64,000 nt of DNA from Gammaproteobacteria bacterium. GTDB lineage: Bacteria; Pseudomonadota; Gammaproteobacteria; UBA6429; Thiohalophilaceae. The position numbers and the translations under genes were made by a program. Position 1 is the first letter of the stretch. Every line of letters starts with the position of its first letter. This document shows, one piece after another, positions 32,046 to 40,008 of the stretch. The stretch lies in contig JACQBC010000017.1 in assembly GCA_016194635.1 (NCBI GenBank), forward strand, positions 124,001 to 188,000. The letters are read 5' to 3'. Under the pieces are notes generated by a model. The model was not told the DNA's origin, searched no databases, and saw only the letters and a program-made list of their open reading frames with translations.

Positions 32046-33027
32046 TTAGATAAAACCAATATTATTGGGTGTGAACGCGGCTAGGTTGGGCAACACGGTG
32101 GCCAGGTCGGTAGCGGCAACGCCAAACCAGCTGGCGAGGGTAGCGGCATACTGATCCACCGACGTGGTCGGAATCCAACGACCTTCAGTACTGGCGTCAT
32201 CGTTACCTCCCAGCATCAAGCTGGGCAGCGTGCCATACACGCGTTGACCTTTAACGGCGCCACCGATGATAAAGTGATGGTTACCCCACGCATGATCGCT
32301 ACCACCACCGGTATTGGGTTTAATACGTGCGCGAAAAATCCGAGAGGGTAAATGCGGTGACATTATTGATGGCGCCAATCGCCGTCATTGCGTCGTAAAA
32401 TGCTTTCATGGCCGGACCGAGTTGCCCCAGCAAATTTACCTGCGTTGCGAGCTGGTTTGAATGGGTATCAAAGCCACCCAGATTCACCATGAATATTTGT
32501 CGCGCCGCACCAATGCTGGTTTGCGCTTCGATAATTTTAGCCACGGCCAATAATTGTTTGGCAATGTTGGACGTTAACGCTGCGAATGGGGTAGACACCG
32601 GCGTGGTCGTGTTGGTTAGGATGGGATTTAAAATAGCGGCACTGCTGATGGCACTTGTCGCTACCTGTTGCGCAGCAGCGATTAAATCGTTCTGATTATC
32701 AACCCCCAACAGTTGCGATAAGGCATTTGCGCGCAGCACGCCATCGCTATTGGCAAAGCCATGATAGCCGAAGGTACCCGAGGTCGGGATCGACAGCGCA
32801 TGGGTGCTGGCCCCCGTCACAAACAAATTATTACCAGCGGTCGAAATCATCGCTGGAATACTTGACGCGCTGTTGATACTTGCCAGTATCTCGGCAATGC
32901 GTCCGCCCCAACCGGATTCACTGGGCCTAGCGGAGATCGCCGCTTGCCATTGACGTTGCTGATCAAGATGCGAGAATAGGCTTAACGGTTTTGAGCTGGT
33001 GATGGATTGGTATTGCGCCTTAATAGA
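32046..33027 (-). pseudogene. DUF1501 family protein gene, 5'-truncated and frameshifted
   Basis: DUF1501 proteins are Tat-exported sulfatase-fold proteins of unclear role. The remnant begins in mid-family at a TGA (33028-33030) with KPLSLFSHLDQQRQWQAA and GWGGRIAEILAS, continues through FMVNLGGFDTHSNQL to TLSDFSRTY and stops at 32320. The rest continues in another frame as RIKPNTGGGSDHAWGNHHF to IGFI at 32046. One extra base near 32325 explains the break. The N-terminal ~100 residues including the Tat signal are missing. The truncation point faces the AT-rich module at 33.2 kb. Confidence 0.82.
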
Positions 33028-33187
33028 TCATTTTCCTCAAACGCTATCGCGTTGGACGGTATAATGGGTGTACAGTGAGTGTCATTCAGGCGAGTTTCCC
33101 AAGGGGGTTCGTTGAGATTCATCACCGATCAGATCGCCTCTGGTCGTCCCAGCCCCCTTAAGGTGAGCTATGTTTAGGAACATTTAT

Positions 33188-33244
33188 TTAGCGGTATTGC
33201 CGCACTATTATCCTAAATAATTTCCCTAAAAAACCTGTAACATA
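33188..33244 (+). repeat. dispersed repeat, copy 1
   Basis: This stretch, starting TTAGCGGTATTGC and containing TAATTTCCCTAAAAA and GTAAC, matches 48612-48667 in the same orientation with a few substitutions and one indel. Copy 1 lies 38 bp upstream of the first peptidase/partner module; copy 2 lies about 120 bp downstream of the second. It has the look of a mobile-element boundary, but no family is recognised. The rest of the 33028-33281 gap holds no credible gene. Confidence 0.6.
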
Positions 33245-33281
33245 GCGAACACTATATCAATTTAAATAAAGGGGTTATTCC

Positions 33282-33988
33282 ATGACAGGAAGTCTAAGGA
33301 TACTACGAGAAAACATATATAACGTATTCAGATGTAAGCCGCCTTTTTTAATTTGTGACATCAGTGCGGCACTGCAATTAGGTAATGCGGTGAAATCCAT
33401 CAACGCAAGAGAAAGTAATTTTGCATTACTTGTCGCGCAGAATTTTTCTGGTACGGAAATTCTGGAAGACAGTCCCAATACGTGGCCTGTAGAAAAGAGA
33501 GATAAAACTATCGGTGCATTTAAGCATTTGTATAAATACGCGATGATGCCCTACGGAAGCGTAATCGTCTCTCTCATTCTGGCTGATAACAAAAAGAACA
33601 TCACGAACGAGAATCGTTTCCTTATCGGAATACAAGACAATGATCAAGCAAGAGGAGGGTATAATTTCATTCTGTTACCGTCGGATTTCCCACGACGCGA
33701 CACGTTTCCTGGTTCTACCCAATTGATCGACCCATTGGCAGTGTTACACCATGAGTTTGGTCATACTAAATTCGATACGAGAAACAAGGCGCCCCATCTA
33801 ATTTCTCTAGAGGATGAACGAAATGTATTGTGTACCATGAAAATCCCGTGAGAATGATGAACGGTATAGAACCACGTTATACTTACACAAAAGAAGGGAT
33901 GACCATCAACGTTATCAGCGGAGAAATCAAGCCTGGGTTATTGGCGTTTTCCCCCACGAACCCAGCCGTATTGGTCTGGTCTAAATGA
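33282..33988 (+). pseudogene. putative HExxH zinc metallopeptidase, copy 1, frameshifted
   Basis: The frame from 33282 runs 189 codons to a TGA at 33849. A one-base loss just after ATG at 33837-33839 lets the homologous reading continue in another frame as ENPVRMMNGIEPRY to a stop at 33986-33988. The candidate zinc motif is HHEFGHT (His157, Glu158, His161). It aligns with the intact copy at 47245 across its length (MPYGSVI with TPYGAVM; DNDQARGG with DNDSAKGG; IDPLAVLHHEFGHT with VDPSAIIHHEFGHT). No signal peptide. AAGGGG precedes the start. It overlaps the partner gene by ATGA. A sequencing error remains possible. Confidence 0.72.
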
Positions 33989-34620
33989 TTAAAAATATAT
34001 ACAAATATAGTTTAGCATTCATTTTACCAATATTAATGTCGGCTAAAACGTCCGCTGGAGAGCATTACTCTGATATGTTTTATTTGAAGGACTATTTCAT
34101 TGACGCACGGGAAATGTTTAATGACAATTTGTCACCCAAACCCAATTATAAGCAGGACGCCTATAATCTGATTGATTTTCAGAAAACGGACAAGATCAAA
34201 GTGATCTTTGATAAATCACAATTTGTGGCCGATGAGACGGGCCTGGTGCCTGGAAATCAAGGACTTTACTATCCCGCTAATTTGGATACTAACCGAGTAA
34301 GCATCAGACTCGACCTTGAAAACGTTGAAGTGGTAGAGTTTCTCGATGTGCAGGCGTTTAGTGGCTGTCTGGATCACAAGCCGCATCCAACAAATCTCGC
34401 TGTATCCCGTTTTGATCCAAAGCAGAACGTCAAGGAAGTGACCTATACGATCAGGATGCCATGCCGACGCTATTTCTCGGTTCCTTCCTATCCCTATGAG
34501 TCGGTATTGATGGTGAAGGTCAAAACTAGCAAGGGATATTATTATACGATTCATAAACTTTATAGTGCATCACGTGATGAATGCTTACGGCTGTGGTGTA
34601 AAAAAAGCAAATACGAATAA
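33985..34620 (+). CDS. exported partner protein of the peptidase module, copy 1
   Basis: 211 residues with a Sec signal peptide (YSLAFILPILMSAKTSA, cleavage before GE at about 25) and no lipobox. Its C-terminal half aligns with the lipoprotein at 48018: RVSIRLDLENVEVVEFLDV against QMSIRMDIDHVTWVEMSDI, then RMPCRRYF against MALPCAAF, then VKVKTSKGYYY against IKVKSLEGNYF. Two Cys are shared (one near SGCLD/HTCIT, one in PC), suggesting a disulfide. No known family recognised. Base composition is AT-rich compared with the flanking copper operons, suggesting transfer. A periplasmic partner or immunity role is inferred only. Confidence 0.65.
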   Translation: MIKNIYKYSLAFILPILMSAKTSAGEHYSDMFYLKDYFIDAREMFNDNLSPKPNYKQDAYNLIDFQKTDKIKVIFDKSQFVADETGLVPGNQGLYYPANLDTNRVSIRLDLENVEVVEFLDVQAFSGCLDHKPHPTNLAVSRFDPKQNVKEVTYTIRMPCRRYFSVPSYPYESVLMVKVKTSKGYYYTIHKLYSASRDECLRLWCKKSKYE

Positions 34621-35019
34621 AAATTGCATAATTACGATAGCGCATTGGAACTTGGTAAAGCGCGCAAGATTCATATCCCAGACATGCGTCACGGATGATG
34701 AGCAGGGTACCGGTCAAACTGCGCTTGCTCCCGGTACATAAAGATACAGGGTGAATAAAAGGCGGAAACCGTTTTCAGCTAGAATCATCAGATTGTGGCG
34801 GGTTTAATTACCGATCAATCTAATGTCACCCTGGGCCTCACGGCGGCGGCTAACTTACTCCATCGTGTGGGCATATGCCGCACAAGCCACTACGCCTGTG
34901 CGCGTGATGAACACACAGCCGGCAGTGGGCTACATGCTTACCACAGAAGAAATAGACTGATTAATACACCAATACCAGTCTTGACAAACACGACGAAAAA
35001 AAGCTAGGCTCCACCTGGT
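34621..35019. promoter_or_regulatory. 399-bp spacer with candidate promoter for the cop operon
   Basis: No credible gene here; small open frames (for example 34795-35007 and 34823-34960) lack ribosome binding sites and recognisable homology. Near the end, TTGACA at 34981-34986 is followed after 18 bp by TAGGCT at 35005-35010, ten bases before the CopL-like ATG. The stretched spacer with a good -35 would suit a MerR-type activator, but no CueR-type dyad is evident. Confidence 0.4.
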
Positions 35020-35385
35020 ATGTACCGTCGCTATCCACACTGGCTTCGTCTGTTATTAATCTGCTGTCTATTGCTGGGCATCGGGCAGGTGGCGATGGCA
35101 ATCGCGCCATCACCGATGGACGACTGTTATCACCACTGTATGCACCATGGCATGTCGACCGATCAGATGAAGGGGATGAAGGGCATGCAGCACGATACAA
35201 GTGGTGGCGGTTGCAATGATGATAGGCTGGCCTGTGGGCACTGCGCGCACTGCGGCCCGATCCCGTTTCTCTCCGGACCAATTGAATTCTCTTTTGTCTC
35301 GTCCTCTCAGACCCACGTAGCTGTTTCACCCACCGATCCACCCGGCTTTATCCCTCCCTTGCATGAGCATCCACCGCGCGGCTAA
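35020..35385 (+). CDS. CopL-like small exported Cys/His/Met protein heading the cop operon
   Basis: 121 residues, paralogue of the protein at 25255. MYRRYPHWLRLLLICC leads into a hydrophobic segment to about 29. Then come DCYHHCMHHGMS, a Met/Gly/His stretch (MKGMKGMQHD), and CNDDRLACGHCAHC. The end, GFIPPLHEHPPRG, is identical in its last 13 residues to the other copy. Ligand-rich sequence between a membrane anchor and a proline-rich tail fits the CopL/DUF2946 type placed before copAB. No good ribosome binding site is seen before this ATG, unlike most genes here. Confidence 0.68.
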   Translation: MYRRYPHWLRLLLICCLLLGIGQVAMAIAPSPMDDCYHHCMHHGMSTDQMKGMKGMQHDTSGGGCNDDRLACGHCAHCGPIPFLSGPIEFSFVSSSQTHVAVSPTDPPGFIPPLHEHPPRG

Positions 35386-35402
35386 GCAGCGCGTTAGTTT
35401 CT

Positions 35403-35447
35403 TGTTCACCGTGTAATCCAACTGCGACGGCGCTGCCGTGGTGAACA
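35403..35447 (+). promoter_or_regulatory. inverted repeat between the CopL-like gene and copA
   Basis: TGTTCACC at 35403-35410 can pair with GGTGAACA at 35440-35447, enclosing GC-rich sequence that can fold further. It lies 17 bp after the CopL-like stop and 95 bp before copA. No T-run follows directly. It may be an attenuator or mRNA-processing structure, or an operator. Confidence 0.35.
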
Positions 35448-35541
35448 CGAAATGTTTCAGTAGTTTCGTGGAGTATGCAATGTCATCGACATTAACCGCG
35501 CACGGCAACGTTGCCGAGGTTAATTATTTCTGAGGAGTTTC

Positions 35542-37416
35542 ATGATGAAAAATCGCCGACATTCTTCAATATCTACCGGAGTTTTCAATACCTCACGGCG
35601 TCGCTTTGTACAAGGCCTGGCGGCCGGTGGCACGCTTGGAAGTTTGGGCCTACTTAAGTCGTCAGCCTGGGCGCTGGACAAATCGGGTAATAGTTCGGAA
35701 TCACATCAGGTGTTGCATGGTACCGAATTCGATCTGGTGATCGATGCGACGCCGGTCAACTTCACCGGTGAGACGCGTATCGCCACCGTAGTCAACGGTC
35801 GACTTCCCGCGCCTGAATTGCATTGGCGCGAAGGGGACACCGTTACCTTGCGCGTCACTAACAAATTGAAACATTCCACCTCCATCCACTGGCACGGCAT
35901 TATTCTGCCAAATCCCATGGATGGTGTACCGGGGCTGACCTTTGACGGTATCGCACCGGGCGAAACATTTGTCTATCGTTTCACAGTAGCTCAAAGCGGT
36001 ACTTACTGGTATCACAGCCATTCCGGTTTTCAAGAGCAAACCGGCTTGTACGGCCCGTTAGTCATTGACCCGCGTCATCAAGATCCCTTCAAATATGATC
36101 GCGATTACGTGCTGATGTTGTCGGATTGGACCAATGACAGCCCTGACTTTGTGTATTCACGACTGAAAAAAATGGATGGTTACTACAATCACGCCAAGCT
36201 GACCCTTGGGGATTTTATCAGTGAGGCGAAGCAGCGCGGTTTGAGCGCGGCCTGGGCGGAACGCGCGATGTGGGATGAAATGCGCATGAATCCGCGCGAT
36301 CTGGCCGATGTCTCTGCCGCGACGTATACGTATTTGCTGAACGGTACGACTCCCGTAGGTAACTGGACCGGGATGTTCACGCCGGGTGAGAAGCTCCGGT
36401 TGCGCCTGATCAACGGTTCGGCGATGACTTTTTTTGATGTGCGTATTCCCGGTTTGAAAATGACGGTGGTCGCCGCCGATGGTTTGAATGTTCATCCGGT
36501 AACTGTGGATGAACTGCGCATCGGTGTGGCTGAAACCTACGACGTGATCGTCGAACCCCACGATGATCGCGCCTACACCGTCTTCGCGCAATCCGCCGAT
36601 CGCTCCGGGTATGCGCGCGGTACCTTGGCGCCGCGTGTTGGCATGCATGCGGAGGTGCCGAGGCTGGACCCGGTGCCGACCTTGGGCATGGCCGACATCG
36701 GTATGTCGATGGGCAGCATGCCCGATATGGACATGTCGGGCATGGATCACAGTGCGCCTCGCGACGAAAAAAAATCCACATCTGATCAGAATAAACAACC
36801 AGGCATGAAGTGTGGCGGGGGCATGCCGGGCATGGATAACACTAACACAAAGAACATGGATGGCATGGACATGTCCTCCGGCAGCATGATGAAAGTCACA
36901 CAGCATGCGGCAACCGAGTACGGCCCTGGTACCGACATGCGTGCCGATGAGGTCTCCACGCGGTTGGATGATCCAGGCGTGGGTTTGCGTGACAACGGCC
37001 GACGTGTGCTCACCTATGCGGATTTAAAGAACTTGTCGGATGACTGGCTCGATCCTCGCGAACCCAGCCGCACTTTGGAGATTCATCTCACCGGCAACAT
37101 GGAACGTTACATGTGGTCATTCAATGGCGTGAAGTTCGCGGACGCTGAACCGATTAAACTCACCGACGGTGAACGCGTGCGCATTGTGCTGGTGAATGAC
37201 ACCATGATGGAGCATCCAATTCATTTGCACGGTTTGTGGAGCGAATTGGAAAGCCCGGATGGAAAATTTCAGGTTCGCAAACATACTATCACCGTCAAAC
37301 CGGGGCAGCGGGTAAGTTACCGCGTGCTGGCCAACGCCAAAGGCCGTTGGGCCTACCACTGTCATTTGCTATACCACATGATGGCGGGAATGTTTCGCGA
37401 GGTGCAGGTGCTATGA
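35542..37416 (+). CDS. copA: CopA-type multicopper oxidase (copper resistance)
   Basis: 624-residue periplasmic cuprous oxidase (PcoA/CopA type). Twin-arginine signal SRRRFVQGLAAGG followed by a hydrophobic stretch, so it is exported folded. Copper ligands: HWHG (about 117), YHSHSG (about 160), HPIHLHG (about 557) and YHCHLLYHMMAGM near the C-terminus. The Met/Asp-rich insert (MGSMPDMDMSGMDHS; MDGMDMSSGSMM) at about 390-450 is the copper-collecting region of this subfamily. TGAGGAG gives a strong ribosome binding site. It overlaps copB by ATGA. Confidence 0.95.
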   Translation: MMKNRRHSSISTGVFNTSRRRFVQGLAAGGTLGSLGLLKSSAWALDKSGNSSESHQVLHGTEFDLVIDATPVNFTGETRIATVVNGRLPAPELHWREGDTVTLRVTNKLKHSTSIHWHGIILPNPMDGVPGLTFDGIAPGETFVYRFTVAQSGTYWYHSHSGFQEQTGLYGPLVIDPRHQDPFKYDRDYVLMLSDWTNDSPDFVYSRLKKMDGYYNHAKLTLGDFISEAKQRGLSAAWAERAMWDEMRMNPRDLADVSAATYTYLLNGTTPVGNWTGMFTPGEKLRLRLINGSAMTFFDVRIPGLKMTVVAADGLNVHPVTVDELRIGVAETYDVIVEPHDDRAYTVFAQSADRSGYARGTLAPRVGMHAEVPRLDPVPTLGMADIGMSMGSMPDMDMSGMDHSAPRDEKKSTSDQNKQPGMKCGGGMPGMDNTNTKNMDGMDMSSGSMMKVTQHAATEYGPGTDMRADEVSTRLDDPGVGLRDNGRRVLTYADLKNLSDDWLDPREPSRTLEIHLTGNMERYMWSFNGVKFADAEPIKLTDGERVRIVLVNDTMMEHPIHLHGLWSELESPDGKFQVRKHTITVKPGQRVSYRVLANAKGRWAYHCHLLYHMMAGMFREVQVL

Positions 37417-38177
37417 AAATGAAAAATCGTTTGGCAATCGCCGTCACATCATGGAGCCTCGTCATTTTTCCGAGTTATACCTCCGCAGCACAGGCACAGG
37501 AGACTCTGCCGCACTTCGATATGCCCGTGCATGCACATGAGAATCCCGTGCTCACCAAGTGGATGTTGGATCGTTTTGAACAACGCACTTCTAATGGCGC
37601 AGATCAGACGTATTGGGAGGCACAGGTCTGGACGGGCGTCGATGAGCACAAGCTCTGGCTGAAAACGGAAGGCAGCCGCCGCCACGGTATAACCGAAGAC
37701 GCCGATCTGGAGGCCTATTATAGTCGCGCGGTGGCGGCATTTTGGGACACACAGATCGGTATGCGTCACGATTTTTCGGTTGCGAATACTCCATCACGCA
37801 ACTGGCTTGGTGTGGGATTTCAGGGACTGGCGCCGTATCTGTTCGAGGTGGGCGCCACGGCTTATTTGGGTGGCAACGGTCGAACCGCGATCCGACTCAA
37901 ATCGCAATACGATCTATTGCTCACGCAGAATTGGGTGTTCATGCCAGAAATTGAATTGAATGCCTATGGTAAAGCCGACCCTGAACGCAACCTGGGTTCC
38001 GGAGTGTCCGACGCCAGCCTGACACTGCGGGTGCGTTACGATATTCGCCGCGAGCTATCTCCTTATCTTGGTCTGATGTGGACACAGAAGTACGCCGATA
38101 CTGCCGACTTCGCGCGCGCGGCGGGGGAACCTGTGGCTGAAACACACTATGTGGCGGGTATCCGTGCTTGGTGGTAG
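37413..38177 (+). CDS. copB: CopB outer-membrane copper resistance protein
   Basis: 254 residues. Sec signal peptide (NRLAIAVTSWSLVIFPSYTSA), then HFDMPVHAHENPVLTKWMLD and a C-terminal beta-barrel (YWEAQVWTGVDEHKLWLKTE; LEAYYSRAVAAFWDTQIGMR; QNWVFMPEIELNAYG), characteristic of PcoB/CopB. It lacks the long Met-rich N-terminal region seen in some homologues. ATG at 37413 overlaps the copA stop; a longer frame from 37236 lies inside copA and is rejected. Confidence 0.92.
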   Translation: MKMKNRLAIAVTSWSLVIFPSYTSAAQAQETLPHFDMPVHAHENPVLTKWMLDRFEQRTSNGADQTYWEAQVWTGVDEHKLWLKTEGSRRHGITEDADLEAYYSRAVAAFWDTQIGMRHDFSVANTPSRNWLGVGFQGLAPYLFEVGATAYLGGNGRTAIRLKSQYDLLLTQNWVFMPEIELNAYGKADPERNLGSGVSDASLTLRVRYDIRRELSPYLGLMWTQKYADTADFARAAGEPVAETHYVAGIRAWW

Positions 38178-38195
38178 TAGGGACTATAAAAACCG

Positions 38196-38230
38196 CGATC
38201 ATCCGGTAGTGGTAATCCGCCGGGTGATCG
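38196..38230 (+). terminator. hairpin after copB
   Basis: CGATCATCCGG (38196-38206) pairs with CCGGGTGATCG (38220-38230), 11 bp with one G-U pair and a 13-base loop. It starts 19 bp after the copB stop. The following TGTTG is only weakly T-rich. It may partly terminate the copA-copB message or stabilise its 3' end. Confidence 0.45.
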
Positions 38231-38294
38231 TGTTGAACTCAATGGATTGCCAACGGTAGTTAGTTTGAATCAACTTTGACATATGGAGACTGTT

Positions 38295-38723
38295 ATGAAA
38301 AATAAACTAGGTTTACTCGTACTCGTTACATCGCTTGTCTTACCCATGAAGATGGGATTGGCGGCGGAGCCGGACTGGCAGGACATGCAGCACAGGTTCC
38401 AAGACATGGATAAGATGATGGATCAGGCTGGCAAGTCAAAAACCACCAAAGAGCGACAGAAATACATGCACGAACACATGCAGATGATGATGCAACAAAT
38501 GCATATGATGCAAGGCATGATGGGTGGTAGCATGGGCATGCAAGGTGGCACTCATGGCATGATGGGTATGATGGGTAAAGAGGGTATGGCGGGCATGAAC
38601 GCGGGCGAGGGAATGCAAAACAGTATGTCACCTGAAAACATGCAGCAACGCATGGACATGATGCAGATGATGATGGAACAGATGATGAAGCAACAAGCAA
38701 TGATGATGCACGACACCAAGTAA
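38295..38723 (+). CDS. methionine-rich periplasmic protein, likely copper-binding
   Basis: About 142 residues after a start at 38295, chosen because GGAGA is 5 bp upstream. An in-frame ATG at 38283 has no such site. Sec signal peptide (LGLLVLVTSLVLPMKMGLAA). The mature chain is exceptionally Met-rich with repeated MMG, MMQ and HM patterns (HEHMQMMMQQMHMMQGMMGG; MQMMMEQMMKQ) and helix-forming Gln and Glu. Met clusters bind Cu(I)/Ag(I), and the position after copAB supports a copper sponge or chaperone role. It is not homologous to CusF or PcoE by eye; no family assigned. Confidence 0.75.
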   Translation: MKNKLGLLVLVTSLVLPMKMGLAAEPDWQDMQHRFQDMDKMMDQAGKSKTTKERQKYMHEHMQMMMQQMHMMQGMMGGSMGMQGGTHGMMGMMGKEGMAGMNAGEGMQNSMSPENMQQRMDMMQMMMEQMMKQQAMMMHDTK

Positions 38724-38733
38724 ACTACAATCG

Positions 38734-38765
38734 TCCATGGCTCGCGATTTGGCCATGGACGAATT
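38734..38765 (+). terminator. hairpin after the Met-rich gene
   Basis: TCGTCCATGGC (38734-38744) and GCCATGGACGA (38755-38765) form a perfect 11-bp stem with a 10-base loop, 10 bp after the stop codon, followed by ATTTC. Likely a terminator or 3'-protecting structure that sets the Met-rich gene apart from the cytochrome gene. Confidence 0.6.
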
Positions 38766-38908
38766 TCACGATGGTCGGTGAAATACAACGTTCGCGCGTG
38801 CTGATCTAGAAACTGCCGGCTGCGTAACACCGCCTACGCACGTCGCTTGAGCCGAGCCACGCTGCGCAAGATTCGTTTTATTAAAGTTTTATTAAAGGAG
38901 AAAATGCT

Positions 38909-39454
38909 ATGCGCGTACAAAAATTTGCTGGTATAGGTCTGGTGGTAGTTATCCTCGGCGCACTCGGGTTTTTTGCCCTCGGTGGCTACAATATTGCCGC
39001 GGATGAGCCGCATTGGACGATTACTACGTCGATGCTTACTATAGCGCGAAAAAATTCCATTGCAATCCGCGCCAAAAGCATTGAAGTGCCCAAGGACCTG
39101 GAAACCGCTGAACGCATTTCCAATGGCGCGGTGTTATACGACGAGATGTGCGCCAATTGCCATCTGGCACCCGGAATCGAAACTACCGAGTTGCGCCAAG
39201 GTTTGTATCCACAACCACCGACGCTGACAAACCTGGATACCTGGGATCCACAAGTGTTCTACTATACCATTGCGCACGGCATCAAAATGACAGCCATGCC
39301 GGCGTGGGGGAAAACCCATAGCGCGCAAAAAATCTGGGACATGGTGGCGTTCCTGCATAAATTGCCGCGGTTAACCCCGGAGCAATACCGCGCCATGACC
39401 GCGGATACCAACCCACAACATGACCACGGTCATTCACGCTGTGGTGCCGACTAG
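38909..39454 (+). CDS. monoheme c-type cytochrome of the copper cluster
   Basis: 181 residues with an N-terminal membrane anchor or signal (GIGLVVVILGALGFFALGGY). One heme c site, CANCH, at about 89, with the axial Met in MTAMPAWG. It ends in a His-rich tail (HDHGHSRC). Class I cytochrome c genes are often found at the end of copper-resistance operons; electron transfer from the CopA oxidase is a reasonable but unproven role. AAAGGAG upstream is a strong ribosome binding site. Confidence 0.85.
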   Translation: MRVQKFAGIGLVVVILGALGFFALGGYNIAADEPHWTITTSMLTIARKNSIAIRAKSIEVPKDLETAERISNGAVLYDEMCANCHLAPGIETTELRQGLYPQPPTLTNLDTWDPQVFYYTIAHGIKMTAMPAWGKTHSAQKIWDMVAFLHKLPRLTPEQYRAMTADTNPQHDHGHSRCGAD

Positions 39455-39598
39455 TTTATTACGCATAATGACTATTATGTTAAATTCAGGCCGTATGGTT
39501 TCAGGGTATATTTTCAAGGGACGCATGTCCTTTTCGAGGTATTCGTCCGCGCGGTTCGGAGATCGGTGTGGCAATATCGTTTTACACATTTTCCAAGT

Positions 39599-39952
39599 TT
39601 AATTCGCCCTCTCAATGCCTAACATCCAAGGCCGTTTGACGCCGCGGGCCTGTTTATAGGTCGACTTTGAGGCAGGGTTTTGCGGATGATGACACCCTGA
39701 TCCATACACGGAATTTTGTTTAACCTTAGGCTCATGGGCGCTGCGCTCATTGACCTGGTGGGCCCGGCGGAGATCGGCGCGCATCAGGTTGAGCTGAGGT
39801 GCAGAAAGGATTTTGTACGCGCTGTGTCCGCATGTGGCACACTCCACTGGCGACTGCGCGTCGGTAATGGCGCGTAGTCGGGTGCTAATCGCCGCGCAGG
39901 CTTCACAGCGGTATTCATAAAAACGTTGTGAAGACCTTAGGGCAAAGAGAAT
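39599..39952 (-). pseudogene. FmdB-type zinc ribbon protein gene lacking a normal start
   Basis: The open frame from 39952 to 39599 reads FYEYRCEACAA, then VECATCGHSA YKILSAPQL, the FmdB putative regulatory zinc-ribbon pattern (two CxxC pairs about 20-25 residues apart). Normal members begin MPFYEYRC, but here no ATG, GTG or TTG exists upstream of FYEYRC. The first possible codon is an ATT at 39952 with AGGA 5 bp before it. The next ATG (39847) would discard the first CxxC. Either the start is lost, it uses ATT, or a frameshift lies here. It follows purK by 56 bp. The remainder of the 39455-40008 gap holds nothing else seen. Confidence 0.55.
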
Positions 39953-40008
39953 TTAGTTCCTACCCTGCGGTGTTGGTGCAGATATTTTCCCCGCCAGGCT
40001 AACTTGCA

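Noticed and set aside
34823-34960. 45-codon ORF before the cop operon
   Set aside because: No ribosome binding site, no recognisable homology, and the overlapping frame is equally open.
36157-36906. 249-codon leftward frame full of His and Arg
   Set aside because: It is the antisense shadow of the Met/Asp/His-rich part of copA.
37236-37412. 59-codon upstream extension of copB
   Set aside because: It lies inside copA, and the ATG at 37413 makes a normal ATGA overlap followed by a clean signal peptide.
38436-38618. leftward His-rich ORF opposite the Met-rich gene
   Set aside because: CAT on one strand is ATG on the other, so the His-rich frame is a mirror of the Met codons.
38400-38720. short tandem ATGATG-like repeats
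   Set aside because: They are codon-level repetition of Met in a coding gene, not a CRISPR or satellite array; no spaced direct repeats typical of CRISPR occur anywhere in the window.
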